From positions 85,346,001-85,410,000 of the forward strand of contig CM070903.1 in the NCBI GenBank assembly GCA_036417435.1: a stretch of DNA of 64,000 nucleotides. The letters run 5' to 3'. Positions 1 through 14,001 of this stretch are shown here, in pieces (the first letter of the stretch is position 1; every line of letters begins with the position of its first letter). The notes under the pieces are model-generated. The model was not told the origin of the DNA. It made no database searches and saw nothing but the letters and a program-made list of their open reading frames with translations. Source of the DNA: Inia geoffrensis. Its lineage: Eukaryota; Chordata; Mammalia; Artiodactyla; Iniidae. The position numbers and the translations under genes are program-made.

Positions 1-2927
<2,927 letters not shown>

Positions 2928-3144
2928 ATTGTTGGGCTGAACACCAACATTGACTTCCTCCTCAAACTGTCTGGCCACCCAGAGTTTGAAGCTGGGAACG
3001 TGCACACTGATTTCATCCCTCAGCACCGCAAAGAACTGTTGCCCCAACGGAAGACCACAGCCAAAGAATTTTTATGCCAGGCAGCTCTGGGGCTCATCCT
3101 CAAGGAGAAAGCTATGACTGATGTTTTCAAAATCCAGACACAAG
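2928..3144 (+). CDS. MCCC1: MCCC1 exon: biotin carboxylase C-terminus
   Basis: Exon of 217 nt between CCCCTAG and GTATGG. The reading frame opens directly on ATT (Ile) and leaves one base (G) for a split Asp codon. Residues run [20 protein letters not shown] and continue to a conserved helix ending [14 protein letters not shown]. This closes the biotin carboxylase module (NIDFL and GHPEF are family-typical). Human differs at scattered positions only, mostly in the [14 protein letters not shown] stretch, which is variable between mammals. Confidence 0.96.
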
Positions 3145-3206
3145 GTATGGAATGCTTTTCTCTTTCTTCTGCTTATCAAGATTTTATGAATAATCATTGA
3201 ACATGC

Positions 3207-3330
3207 TTTTTTTTTTTTTTTTTGGCTGTGCCACACGGCTTATGGGATCTCAGTTCCCAACCAGGGATTGAACCCAGGCCACAGTAGTGAACGCCCAGAA
3301 TCCTAACCACTAGGCCGCCAGGGAACTCCC
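3207..3330 (-). mobile_element. Short cetartiodactyl tRNA-type SINE, antisense
   Basis: Poly-T followed by GGCTGTGCCACACGGC and ending in GGGAACTCCC, the reverse complement of a SINE head of the GGGAGTTCCCTGGCGG kind. It is a short, diverged member. I could not pair flanking target-site duplications with confidence. Confidence 0.75.
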
Positions 3331-4698
3331 GCGTTTCTTTCTTTACGCCACTCCTACCTCCCTTTTCTTCTGTCAGTGATTGACACCTTCCTCTGCTAAA
3401 GTGTTTTATAGTGTGAAGTAGAGCTCCTCACATAACATGGATGTGCCCATCAACACCCTTTAACCCATTAAATATAACTTAACTCATCACCTAACAGCAT
3501 AATGTAAAGAAGGAGTTATTTTCAAGCAAACACCAGTTCTCCCCACATCCCATGCTGATATCCCTTCCAACTTTTTTTTTTTTTTTCCTTCCAACTTCTT
3601 TTATTCACCACTCCTTGTGGCCTACTTTATTGTATCCTCTGTACCTGCAGCAACCTCCTTGGTCCTGGAGACTAAAGACAGAGCACCAGAGATGCTCATA
3701 TTCCCTTGGGTTACCCATGATTTATTGTTGAGTTAGTTCCTCCTCTCTTTTTCTATTCTGTGATCAAATTTCTGACTAGCTAGACACCTAGGCACTTCAC
3801 TGTATCATAGAATCTGGGCACGGGGGGCGGGCCTATGACAGATTCATCCTGGCTGCCACACGCGTGCATCCCTGCTTCGGCATCCCTGCTGAGTTGTTGC
3901 CCAGCCTCCTAACACCTCAGGAAGCTGGAAATTCATAATGAAAATTCGTTAGTTAATTACAGTTTCAGTCAGTTCTCCGTTAAGAAGTTCTTCCCTCTAA
4001 ACTGGCAAAATCTGAGCTCTCCCAAATTTGCTCCATAATGTTTCCTCAGGCTGTCTCTGATCTTTGGAGCAAACAGAAAAAAAAAAATTTGAATCCATTT
4101 ATCCCTTCATTATTATTAGGATTATTATTATTGGATCCTGTTATTGGGATCTCTAATTTCTAGATTCATTCAAGAAGGTTACATTGAAAGCTTAAAATAT
4201 AAAACTATATTTGGAGATTTGTGCTCTGTCCTCATTTGGTCCTTTTACATTAAATAAATGCATCTAACTATACCCCATCTGGTATTCCTAAGCCTGGACT
4301 TAGCATTTTTAGAATGGAGTGTCCTCTTACTCTCACTTTCCTTTTTAAAATTTATAACCAGCACAGTGAGGAGTTTCAGAATAAATTGCTTCAATTTAGC
4401 TACTCTGTAGCTCCTGGATATTGTCTAACAGAGCGTGAACACACAAATGTCTGGGGCAGACCAGTAACAGAGAAGAGTAAAAGAGGCCAGGTAAAAGAAA
4501 AATAGTGAGTGGTGAGGATTTGGGTGACCTGGAATGCATTTGTCCTGTCAAAAAAGGTGAACACTGTGCAGTTTACGTAACCAGAGGATGAGAGTTGAGG
4601 CTTCAAATATTCTGATTTTTAAGAGAAACTGGGATTTTTTTCATATAAAATTTCCTGAGCCGTAAATGAAAGTGTCTAATTTAAATTTAAAGCAATGA

Positions 4699-5060
4699 GG
4701 GGGCTTCCCTGGTGGTTCAGTGGTTAAGAATCTGCCTTCCAATTCGGGGATATGGGTTCGATCCCTGGTCAGGGGACTAAGATCCCACATGCCACGGGGC
4801 AACTAAGCCCACACGCTGCAACTACTGAGCCCACGCGCCACAACTAGAGAGCCCGCATACTGCAACTATAGAACCTATGCACTCTGGAGCCCACGAGCCA
4901 CAGCTGCTGAGACCGCATGCTCTGGAGCCCACGTGCCACAGCTAGAGAGAAGCCCGCGTGCCGCAACGAAGGACCCCATGTGCCGCCACTAAGACCCAAG
5001 GCAGGCAAAAATAAATATTTAAAAAAGAAAAAATACCTTTTAAAAAAATATTTTTTTAAT
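4699..5060 (+). mobile_element. Long CHR-type SINE with tandem-repeat body
   Basis: tRNA-like head (GGGCTTCCCTGGTGG, then GGTTCGATCCCTGG as B box) followed by an array of degenerate CCCACGxGCCACAACT units of about 22-25 bp and an A-rich tail. A perfect 16-bp target-site duplication, AAATTTAAAGCAATGA, flanks it at 4683-4698 and 5061-5076, so both ends are exact. Confidence 0.93.
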
Positions 5061-5186
5061 AAATTTAAAGCAATGAATAGAACAAAGAAAACACATTTAA
5101 GCTGCCAATATAGGACCTCTTACATTTTCTTTTGTTAGTAAGCTTGATGTTCATTAATCTGTTGTTGAATTTTAAATTTTTCCTAG

Positions 5187-5273
5187 ATCAGTACTCTCCT
5201 TTTGTATCCAGCAGTGGAAGAAGACTGAATACCTGTTATACCAGAAGCATGACTCTTAGGGATGGTAAAAACA
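5187..5273 (+). CDS. MCCC1: MCCC1 exon: start of BT domain
   Basis: Exon of 87 nt between TCCTAG and GTAAGT, completing the split Asp codon and leaving one base for the next Asn codon. It encodes (D)[19 protein letters not shown] and continues to MTLRDGK(N), aligning with the human [14 protein letters not shown] block. This begins the BT domain that joins the biotin carboxylase to the biotin carrier and docks onto the beta subunit. Confidence 0.94.
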
Positions 5274-6923
5274 GTAAGTAATGTTTGATTAAAAGAGGAA
5301 TGTGCTTCGTAGAAATATAGCATATTTGCCTGAAAAAAAAAGGATTCAGTCTGGCCACTATCAGTTACATTTTTTAAGAACCCTAGCCTAAACATTGGAA
5401 GGAAGCATGCTAAAATAATAGAATTGATTGGCTCTGGGTGGTAGAGTTAATGATTTTTTTTTTTTTTACACTTTTTCTATATTTGGTAAATAGTTTTAAA
5501 ATATGTCATAAAACGTACATAGCAAAATGACAAATGAAATATGACAAAACATTAGTGAGATTACCGTTGGATGGTGGGATTTGAAGCAGCCTTTTTTCTG
5601 CCTCTTCTTTGTACTTTCTTTGCTTTGCAGTTTTTCTTCAGTGAGCATGTATGACTTTTAAAGAAGAAAAACAATAACCAAAACTACTCCAGGGAAGGAT
5701 TACCCAATGCTCAGGCAGCGTTAATAAAGGGGAGTCACTGTTTTACCCACCTATTGGTGGTGAAACTTAGGCATGGGAGGTGCAGTAAAACTTACTCAAG
5801 GCTAGTAAGTGGCAGAGCCAAGATTGTTACCCAGTCTTTTTGACCTTGGCCCCTGTATTATTTCCACCACTTTTCCAATGGAAAATTGAGTTTTGATTGC
5901 AAACTAATTTGAATTGGCTCAGGAGGGGGCCTGATTTATTGTAACTTAAGTCAGGAAGGGCTGACAGCTAAGCCAGAAGGTGGTTTATAAACTTATGGCT
6001 GGAACAGTGTACCAGAGGAACCAGAATCCTGTGATAGCAGGTGGCTGTATCCCTCTTGCTACAGGACAGTTTGCCTGGCAAGCCAGATGTGCAGAGTCAG
6101 GGCTGGGAGGACTGGATGACCTTAAATATGAGGTGTCAATGAACTGTGATAATTCCATTATCAGAATGTGCCTACCAGGTAGAACAGAATGCTCCTGCCA
6201 GCTCATCACAGCACCCTCTGCCCCAGGCAGAGTGGGATTTTCTGTGCCTCAACTCTGTGTAGATATCCAGTCACTTACTAAAAGATTCTTTGTTCACAGA
6301 AGTTGATTGGGTTATAGCTCTTTAGGTATTTTTTCATTCTGAACCTAGATGGTCATTGCCCTAAGTGCCTTGAGTACATGGAAAGAAAGTTTGCAAACAT
6401 CCCTTATAAAGTAGCATTCTGCAAATCATCAACCTATCCATTTTATACTGGTGTATTTATTCATTTCGTCCTAAAAAACAACCTCCAAAACCTGGGAATA
6501 TCTTACTCTAGACTCCTATATGCTGAACACAAGTATCAGCAGCAAAGTTTCAGTGACCTCTTCAACCTAAATTAAACAGAAAAATCACATGTGTGATTGT
6601 AATTCAGATGAGCCAACTGTGTTATTTGGCATGGATCTTCACTAAGGCTCTGAGGAGTGTTTTGAATTATGCTGCATTTTTAGGGATTTTGTTTTTTTAA
6701 TTTTTAAAGTAAATAAATATATAATTGAAAAGCCAGTATGCATGCTGTTCACTACATCCTTCTGGTAGTATTTTTCAACAATAATCCAGGTCTGAATATA
6801 ATAGCTTTCAGAATGTTATGGTGAGTCTCTAATATAATCAGTAGTGACCATGGTTGAATAAGAGAGTGCTCCAAACAGGAAGTCTAAGAGCCCAGAGGCA
6901 TTTGTGAATCTAAAGTAGAACCA

Positions 6924-7113
6924 GGGCTTCCCTGGTGGCACAGTAGTTGAGAGTCCGCCTGCCGATGCAGGGGACACGGGTTCGTGCCCTGGTCCGGGAA
7001 GATCCCACGTGCCGCGGAGCGGCTGGGCCCGTGAGCCATGGCCGCTGAACCTGCGCGTCCGTAGCCTGTGCTCCGCAACGGGAGAGGCCACGACAGTGAG
7101 AGGCCCGTGTACC

Positions 7114-7144
<31 letters not shown>
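6924..7144 (+). mobile_element. Young short CHR-type SINE
   Basis: Full short form: GGGCTTCCCTGGTGGC head, GGTTCGTGCCC box, GAGGCCCGTGTACCGC end and a long poly-A. It is flanked by a perfect 13-bp duplication TAAAGTAGAACCA (6911-6923 and 7149-7161). CpG sites are largely preserved, which suggests a fairly recent insertion. Confidence 0.95.
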
Positions 7145-7146
<2 letters not shown>

Positions 7147-7267
7147 CATAAAGTAGAACCAACTCCTAATGATCTCAGTAAGAATGACCCAGCATTTTAA
7201 ATATTCAGGGCTTGAAAAATAATCTTCCTTTGTTACTATGGCCATGTTTCACAGAACCCTGCCCTAC

Positions 7268-7535
7268 CCTCAATAATAATGGCTAAGATTTATTGAGTGT
7301 TTGGTATATCAGACACTTTGTTAAGCATGTTCCATGGATTATTTCATTTGCATTTTCAGAATAGGCCAATGAGATCAGTGTTATAATTAGTGTCAACTTT
7401 ATAAATTGAGAACCAAGTCTTAGAGAGATTAATAGTTTTCTTGAAGTCACACCAAAACTAATTGGTGGAGCCAGAATTTGAACCCATGCTCCAGGGTACA
7501 TGTGCTTACCTAACACTGCACCATGCTAACCTTAT
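7268..7535 (-). repeat. MIR SINE remnant, antisense
   Basis: Reads as a degraded reverse complement of MIR: a TTTATTGAGTGTTTGGTAT start, an altered AGAGAGATTAATAG centre and a GGAGCCAGAATTTGAACCCA end. Ancient mammal-wide element. Confidence 0.7.
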
Positions 7536-7697
7536 ATACTTTATTAGAGGATATTAAACATATATTAAATTTATAAGAGGATGTTTAAGGTTCTCTTGGG
7601 GGTCAAGAGATACCTAGAGGAGGGAGGAACAAATTCAGTTATCCTATAATATATAAAAGAATTTAGAGTTTTCCTGGCAGTGTCTTTACTATGATTC

Positions 7698-8148
7698 TTT
7701 TATTTATTTATTTTATTTTTTAACTTTTGGCTGCATTGGGTCTTTGTTGCTGCGCGCAGGCTTTCTCTAGTTGCGGCAAGCAGGGGCTACTCTTCGTTGT
7801 GGTGCATAGGCTTCTCATTGCGGTGACTTCTCTTGTTGCAGAGCATGGGCTCTAGGTGCATGGGCTTCAGTAGTTGCAGCATGTGGACTCAGTATTTGCG
7901 GCACTTGGGCCCTAGAGCGCAGAGGCTTTGGGAGTTGTGGTGCATGGGCTCAGTAGTTGCAGCGTGTGGAATCTACGGTGCGTGGGCTCAGTAATTGTGG
8001 CTCCTGGGCTCTAGAGCGCAGGCTCAGTAGTTGTGGCACACAGGCTTAGGTGCTCCGCGGCATGTGGGATCTTCCCGGACCAGCAATCAAACCCGTGTCC
8101 CCTGCATTGGCAGGCGGATTCTTAACCACTGAGCCACCAGGGAAGTCC
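7698..8148 (-). mobile_element. Long CHR-type SINE, antisense
   Basis: Starts with a TTTA-rich tail followed by GGCTGCATTGGGTCTTTGTTG and a long run of degenerate TCAGTAGTTGTGGCxCAxGG units, ending in CCACCAGGGAAGTCC (reverse of the tRNA-like head). A perfect 13-bp duplication TTTACTATGATTC lies at 7685-7697 and 8149-8161. Confidence 0.94.
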
Positions 8149-8414
8149 TTTACTATGATTCATTTGGCATTCATGTCAGTTAAATACTTTTCATATCTTA
8201 TAAATTGAAAGAAAACTGATCTGGCATAATTGGATGTATTTTCTTATAAGAAAGTTTAGAGATATTGGTAAGATATATGGGGAAAGTTTCATTCATTCAT
8301 ACATTCAGTACAAAGTTTTTGAAAAAACAGATATTCTGAGTAATGTAAAGAAGAGAAAAAAGGATGTAAGAAATTTACCATTTGGCAAAGGAGAAGTATA
8401 TATGTTGGCAAGAC

Positions 8415-8675
8415 GGATGGTGTAGTGGTTGATAATGCAGGCCCTGGAGTCAGACTGTATGGATTGAATTCCGCTCCCCTCTTGTCTGTGACCCTTGGGC
8501 AAGTCACACTCTCTAAGCATCTAGTGTCCTCAGCTGTAAATGGGGATGGTGATGGCAGTTACTTCCTTGGGTTGTTGAGTGTATTAAATGCGGCAACACC
8601 TATAGAGCATTTAGCTCATTGAATGACCTAGAGCAAGCAGTCAATAAACAGTAGCTATCATCATCATCATCATTT
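8415..8675 (+). repeat. MIR SINE remnant
   Basis: Diverged but full-length-looking MIR: GTAGTGGTTGATAATGCAGG start, CCTTGGGCAAGTCAC core and GTCAATAAACAGTAGC end, followed by an (ATC)n run of about five units. Confidence 0.8.
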
Positions 8676-8944
8676 TTATTAAATTATCCCCTTGCTACTA
8701 TGAAAAGAACAAAATAGATATGTATGCCACATGTTAATTTTTAACAGTTGGTTGCAGAACAATATTATAACAATATCCTTATTTTATAAAAGAAAAATAT
8801 AAATTTGTGCATTTGAAAAAATCTAAAAGGATTCACACATTAAATGTTTAATAGTAATACATCTGGGCAGTAGAGGGAACTTTTTGTTTATGAGCTTCAG
8901 TATTTAACTTTTGTGAATATTTTTATTTTTGCAATTTTTAAAAA

Positions 8945-9207
8945 ATATTTTTTATTTATTTATTTATTATTTTTGGCTGCATTGGGTCTTCATTGCTACG
9001 CACGAGCTTTACTCTACTTGTGGTGAGCGGGCTTCTCATTGCAGTGACTTGTTGTGGAGCACAGGCTCCAGGCGCCTGGGCTTCAGTAGTTGTGGCGCAC
9101 AGGCTTAGTTGCTCCGTGGCATGTGGGATCTTCCTGGACCAGGGCTCGAACCCGTGTCCCCTCCATTGGCAGGCAGATTCTTAACCACTGTGCCACCAGG
9201 GAAGTCC
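8945..9207 (-). mobile_element. CHR-type SINE, antisense
   Basis: TTTATTTA-rich tail, GGCTGCATTGGGTCTTCATTG body and CCACCAGGGAAGTCC end. A perfect 21-bp duplication (TATTTTTGCAATTTTT plus five A) flanks it at 8924-8944 and 9208-9228, fixing both ends. Confidence 0.94.
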
Positions 9208-10193
9208 TATTTTTGCAATTTTTAAAAACAACTGATAAAGAGAAAAATCACTGTCATATAAAACTGGATGAGGGGAGAATCATAATGGTGTTTTATATGC
9301 CGAAGTCTTAATGTTCAGAGGAGAGAGAATTCATTCCATCTAGACGGACTCCTCCCAAGGACAGTGAGTGAGCGTGATGTGTCAGTTCGTGTGGCTGAGG
9401 ACCAGCAAAGTGTGAAGGAGGAGCATGAGCAAAGAGGCACAATTGTGGGCAAGGCTAGAGGCATATATGGAGAATATTAATTGGCTCATTTTTCCCATTT
9501 GTTTGGAACACAGAGCTATGTAGGAGAATAGTGGGAAACGAGACTGGGAGTTTGGTGCCTTCCATACCAGGCCAAGTATTTTGAATGTCGTGGGGACATG
9601 CTAGGCAGCATCAGCTGGAACGGTTGAGACAGGAAGCAGGAAGTTTTGGAAGGACCTCTTTGGAGGCAGCCAGGCCAGAAGCTGTGGAGCTGAATCAGAG
9701 TAGAGCGATGGGAATGGACAGGAGAAAGTGTAGAGGACAGGTCCTCCAGGGGAAGAATTTGGCAGCTTTGTGGTGACTCTTGGAGGTGGAAAGCAAAGGA
9801 GAAGGAGAAGGCAAGAATGATAGGTTATAAACCTGGATGACAAGAAAAATGGTGTCAGTCATGGAGCTCACAGGTCAGGAGGGAAGGCAGGCGGAGTGGG
9901 GAGGTGACCTGTTGGCTCCACCATGTTTATTTTAAAGTGCCAATGGAGGATCCTGCTAGGAGTGACTAACTAGAGTTCTGGAGAAGGAAGGTCAAGGCTG
10001 GAAACAGATTGGAGCTGGCAGCATCAAGATGCTGGTTGATGTGTCAGGAGTAGATGAAATGACTTTGGTCTGCATTCTCTACCCCACAAAATTTCCATCT
10101 CCTAGGATAGTCTTTAACCGATTCTGTAGTCACATAATGATATAACTATATTGTATATTATATTTGTATAGTCTGCACTTTCACATTTATTTA

Positions 10194-10410
10194 TTTATTA
10201 CAATTTTTTATTTTTTTGCGGTACGCAGGCCTCTTACCACTGTGGCCTCTCCCGTTGCGGAGCACAGGCTCCGGACGCGCAGGCTCAGCGGCCACAGCTC
10301 ACGCTGGCCAGCCACTCCGCGGCATATGGGATCCTCCCAGACCGGGGCACGAACCCGTGTCCCCTGCATCGGCAGGCAGACCCCCAACAACTGTACCACC
10401 AGGGAAGCCC
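10194..10410 (-). mobile_element. Young short CHR-type SINE, antisense
   Basis: Poly-T then GCGGTACGCAGGCCTCT, and an end at CCACCAGGGAAGCCC. A perfect 13-bp duplication TCACATTTATTTA lies at 10181-10193 and 10411-10423. Confidence 0.94.
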
Positions 10411-10865
10411 TCACATTTATTTAATCATTTACATTCTCATACCCAGTTGATGGGTCAGAATGGATCAGAAAAGCAAGATTTTAAATGACTTGGTCAAGAT
10501 CACAGAGGTGATCATGCCACAGATGGCAGATTTGGGTCTTAAGCCAGAACCTCTCTTTCCCAATTACTTACATTTTCTACTATGACACTACAGCCTTTCT
10601 TGTTGATGGGAAAGTATCTGAAATATCCTATAAACTTAAAAGAGCTAAAACTCCAGTTTTAAAAAAGAAAAGTTTGAATTTCACCTTTATTGAAACCTGT
10701 CTAATTTTTCAATTTTTTTAATCTTTATTGTCAGAGAGTTAAAAGATGTTGATATCCCTAACAACTAGTTATCCTTAGGTTGAAAGTGAGGTTTTCAGAA
10801 TCTCAGTTACTGAATAAATGAATGTCTTCTAATTTTTCTTCAATTTCCCCCCTTTCTCCATAAAG

Positions 10866-10915
10866 ATGTAACCATAGCTGTAACATATAACCGTGATGGG
10901 TCACATAGCATGCAG
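10866..10915 (+). CDS. MCCC1: MCCC1 exon: BT domain (50 nt)
   Basis: Short exon between ATAAAG and GTAAGC. It completes the Asn codon and encodes VTIAVTYNRDGSHSMQ, ending in phase with the CAG codon. Human has the same segment with A, H and Y in place of T, R and H. Length and phase fit both neighbouring exons, so despite its size the exon is secure. Confidence 0.94.
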
Positions 10916-11222
10916 GTAAGCCTTTTTGGTTTTGCTCTACAGCTCAGAGCTGAATCTGATCTCTGACATACTAAGTAGAGTATTTTTTAACTCTCTAGTT
11001 TCTCTTAAGCCATTGATTATTATGACTATAATTAAGAGAATGTCATGAGCTTTTATTTCAGACCAATTTGGAGAAATTACCCCCTATACAGTTTCTGATT
11101 ATTTATTCAGTTTGGCTGTGGGGTTCCTTAAGAATAAAAGATTGGTAAAAAAATAATAATAATAGTTTTGAATCAGACATGTAACAAGCCCCTAAATTAT
11201 GTGAATGTATTTATATCTAAAG

Positions 11223-12540
11223 TAGTAGTTCTCAAATTTTTTGGTCTCAAGACCTCTGTACACTCTTAAAAGTTATTGAGACTCCCCTAAGAGCTTTTGT
11301 TTGTATTAGTTACGTCTACTAATATTTACCATTTAGAAAATTACACTGAGAAAAAATTATTATTCTTTTAATGTACATTTTTAAAATATACATAATATAT
11401 AATTTACCATTTTAACCATTTTTAAGTGTACAGTTTAGTGGCATTAAATACATTTACATTGTTGTGCAACCATCACCACCATCCATCTGCAGAATTTTTC
11501 TCCTCTTCCAAAACTGAAACTCTGTACCCATTAAACAGTAAGAGCCCACTCGCACTTCTCCACCCACCCCTCCTCCAGCAGTCACCATTCCACTTTCTGT
11601 CTCTGTGGATTTAACTACTCTAGGTACCTCATATAAGTGAAATTATTCAGCATTCCTCCTTTTGTAATTGGCTTATTTCACTTAGCATAATGTCTTTGAG
11701 GTCCTTCTGTTGTTGTAGCCTATGTCCAAATTCCCTTCCTTTTTAAGGCTGAATAATATTCCATTGTATGTATATACCACACTTTATTTACCATCTTTCA
11801 ATGGACACTTGGGTTGCTTCCACCTTTTGCCTATCATGAATAATGCTGCTATGAACATCGGTATACAAATATCTCTTCGAGACCCTGATTTCAATTCGTT
11901 TAGGCATATACCCAAAGAAATAGAATTGCTGGGCCATATGGTAATTTTCTTTTTAATTTTGGGGGGAACTACCATAGTTTTTTCCGTAGTGTCTGTACCA
12001 TTTTACATTCCCACCAACAGTGCACAAAGGATCCAATTTCTCCACATCCTTCCTTGCCAACAGTTATATTCTGGTGGGTTTTTTTGTTTTGTTGTTGTTG
12101 TTGTTGTTTTTCTTTTTTTTAAGAAACCATCCTCAGGTGTGGAAGTAGTATCTGACTGTGGTTTTGATTTGCATTTCCATAATGACTAATGATGTTAAGC
12201 ATCTTTTCGTATGCCGATTGGCTATTTGTTTATCTTCTTTAAAGAAATGTCTATTCAAATTATTTGCCTTTTTTTAAAAACCGGGTTGGGTTTTTTGTTG
12301 AGTTCCAGGATAAACGGAGAAAAGATTATTACAAGCACACATTCCATTAGCCATCAGAGCAATAACATTATCACGTGTCCTGCAATCTCTAGAAAATTCC
12401 ACTGTATACTTGAGAGAATGAGGGTAAAAAAAGACAAATAACATTATGTTATTATGAAATTGTTTGACTTTGTGGAACTCCTAAAGGGGTTTTGGGGACC
12501 CCAAGGGATCCACAGGTCATACTTTCAGAATCTCTAGTCA
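11223..12540. mobile_element. Old hAT-like DNA transposon, split by an L1 fragment
   Basis: The left part (11223-11355) reads AGTAGTTCTCAAATTTTTTG and continues GGTCTCAAGACC. The right part (about 12310-12540) reads GGGGACCCCAAGGGATCC and closes near TCAGAATCTCTAGT, a diverged inverted copy of the start. This end structure (GGTTCTCA... with inverted ...TGAGAACC) is typical of mammalian hAT non-autonomous elements. I do not commit to a family name. The L1 3' fragment between the two halves is a later insertion. Confidence 0.5.
11356..12300 (-). mobile_element. L1 3'-end fragment, antisense
   Basis: Contains the reverse complement of L1 ORF2 and 3' UTR landmarks: GGACACTTGGGTTGCTTCCA, ATAATGCTGCTATGAACAT, CATTCCCACCAACAGTG and TTTTGATTTGCATTTCC. 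An apparent open frame at 11722-12189 is antisense L1, not a gene. The fragment is old, 5'-truncated and interrupted by small indels. Confidence 0.8.
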
Positions 12541-13863
12541 AAATTTTTATGATAGACCTCAATTTTTAAAAGTCCATTATATGGGCAAAATGAAATGCTA
12601 AAAGGGTTAAAAAACAATATGAGAACTCAGCCAAATTCCTATAGTAAGTATATATTCAGAGAATAGAATAAATCATTTTTAGTACGAGCTAAGAGACTTC
12701 AAATCCTGCAGTGAATTTATCAATGATGCGCTTTAGATTACCCAACGCTTTGAGACACATTGGTTTTCTTTCTCTGAGATTCAGACAAATGATGGGAAAT
12801 CTACTTACTTTAGTATGTGAGAGTTGCAATTCATATTGGTACCTCTGTTTTAGGAACCCCTTCTTATCCCTTGGTAAATGGTAAATTAAGTTGCAGATTT
12901 GTTCTAATCTGCTCATGGAACTACATTCACGAACTTAGAATGTGCTTCTGTAGATCTTTAAACAAAACTGTTCCCAATCTAACCTTTATGTCCTGAGAAT
13001 TCCACAAACATTCAAATGGGTGTTTTAGTAGGTTACAAAGCAGAGAAAAATATCATATGTTTTAACTTAGGATAGATGAGAACCATGTATAAATACTGCA
13101 GTGTGACCTATTTCACTTTAGCCTACATAATATATTTGAAAAGAATAGCCACAGGACTCTGACACTAACATGGGAATTGAAATGAGAAATAAAGAAAGAT
13201 TTAAATGAATTTTCTGTGTGTAAGGGAAATCTTTTTCTTGAGTGTGTATATGAGAAAACATCCTTTTAAACAGAAAGGTTTCATGTCCTTTTGTCAGCTT
13301 CCTTGGAAGATTAAGTGTGAAATCTGTTCTTCGGTACTCTCTCTCTCAGAGTAAGAAAATTGTGGTCAATCTCCAGCTAATTTATCTTCTTAAATCATAA
13401 CTGAAACCCATGAATTGGATCTATATGTTGGTGAAATCTAATTACACGGTTCTGGCTTTTTTCGTTTCTAAGTTTGGCACAGTAAAACTAAATTTGACTT
13501 TGGGTACTCAGAAATGAGTACTAACATGTAATATACTCAACTGAATTTTAATAATTTTGCTTACTTTGATCTGTATTTCTATTTCACTTTTTTATTGCTA
13601 TTCTTAAATGAACCTTTATCTGTAGCAGTATGGTGCTATAGATATGTTCTATAACTTTTTTTTTCCTTTTAATTATCTTACTGCTGTTTCTTTCTAGAGT
13701 ATTTTGTTTATGAATCTTAGGAGGAAATTTCCTACATGACTTTAAAAAAAACATTTTACCTATTACCTTTTGAAACTTACTAGTAAAGAATTGATTTTGA
13801 TTTTAATTCTGTAGGGTTGTTCATTTATTTTATTTTAAGGATCTTATTTTTCTGTTTTTTCAG

Positions 13864-14001
13864 ATTGAAGATAAAACTTTCCATGTCCTTGGTGATCTTT
13901 GCAGTGAGGGAGACTGCACTTACCTGAAATCTTCTGTTAATGGAGTTGCTAGTAAAACTAAGCTGATTATCCTGGAAAACACTATTTACCTATTTTCCAT
14001 G
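13864..14001 (+). CDS. MCCC1: MCCC1 exon: BT domain core
   Basis: Exon of 138 nt (46 codons, phase 0 at both ends) between TTTTTTCAG and GTAGTG. It starts [20 protein letters not shown] and ends [14 protein letters not shown]. The human protein has the same block with K in place of the final M. It encodes the beta-barrel and helix of the BT domain that pack against the carboxyltransferase subunit. The donor is GTAGTG, weaker than its neighbours. Confidence 0.95.

Larger units (their letters stand above)
3145..5186 (+). other. MCCC1 intron with two SINEs
   Basis: Intron holding an antisense SINE near its 5' end and a long sense SINE at 4699-5060. The DNA between them (3331-4698) is AT-rich, with short homopolymer tracts and no coding signal I can support. 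Confidence 0.6.
5274..10865 (+). other. MCCC1 intron, 5.6 kb, repeat-dense
   Basis: Large intron holding four lineage-specific SINEs and two MIR remnants, listed separately. The segment 5274-6910 is apparently unique; a 108-codon open frame at 5980-6306 resembles no protein I know. The segment 9210-10180 is old interspersed repeat-like DNA that I cannot classify. The intron ends in a pyrimidine-rich CCCCTTTCTCCATAAAG acceptor. Confidence 0.55.
10916..13863 (+). other. MCCC1 intron with nested hAT/L1 remnants
   Basis: Intron whose first half is occupied by an old DNA transposon split by an L1 end (listed separately). The second half (about 12546-13863) is AT-rich unique DNA in which I see no gene or repeat. 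It ends in a TTTTTCTGTTTTTTCAG acceptor. Confidence 0.55.

Noticed and set aside
4748..4775. tRNA-like B-box motifs (GGTTCGATCC and similar) in many places
   Set aside because: They belong to tRNA-derived SINE heads; no intact cloverleaf or tRNA gene is present.
5980..6306. 108-codon open frame in an MCCC1 intron
   Set aside because: No similarity to a known protein, no splice context and an opposing frame over the same DNA.
6816..7245. Open frames of about 90-110 codons on the minus strand, recurring at 24106, 32863, 34529, 38181, 43265, 54126 and 60031
   Set aside because: All are readings of the same SINE, recognisable by repeated peptides such as GTRASHC and ADAGDTGSCPG.
11722..12189. 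155-codon open frame
   Set aside because: It lies in the antisense 3' end of L1 and has no coding support of its own.
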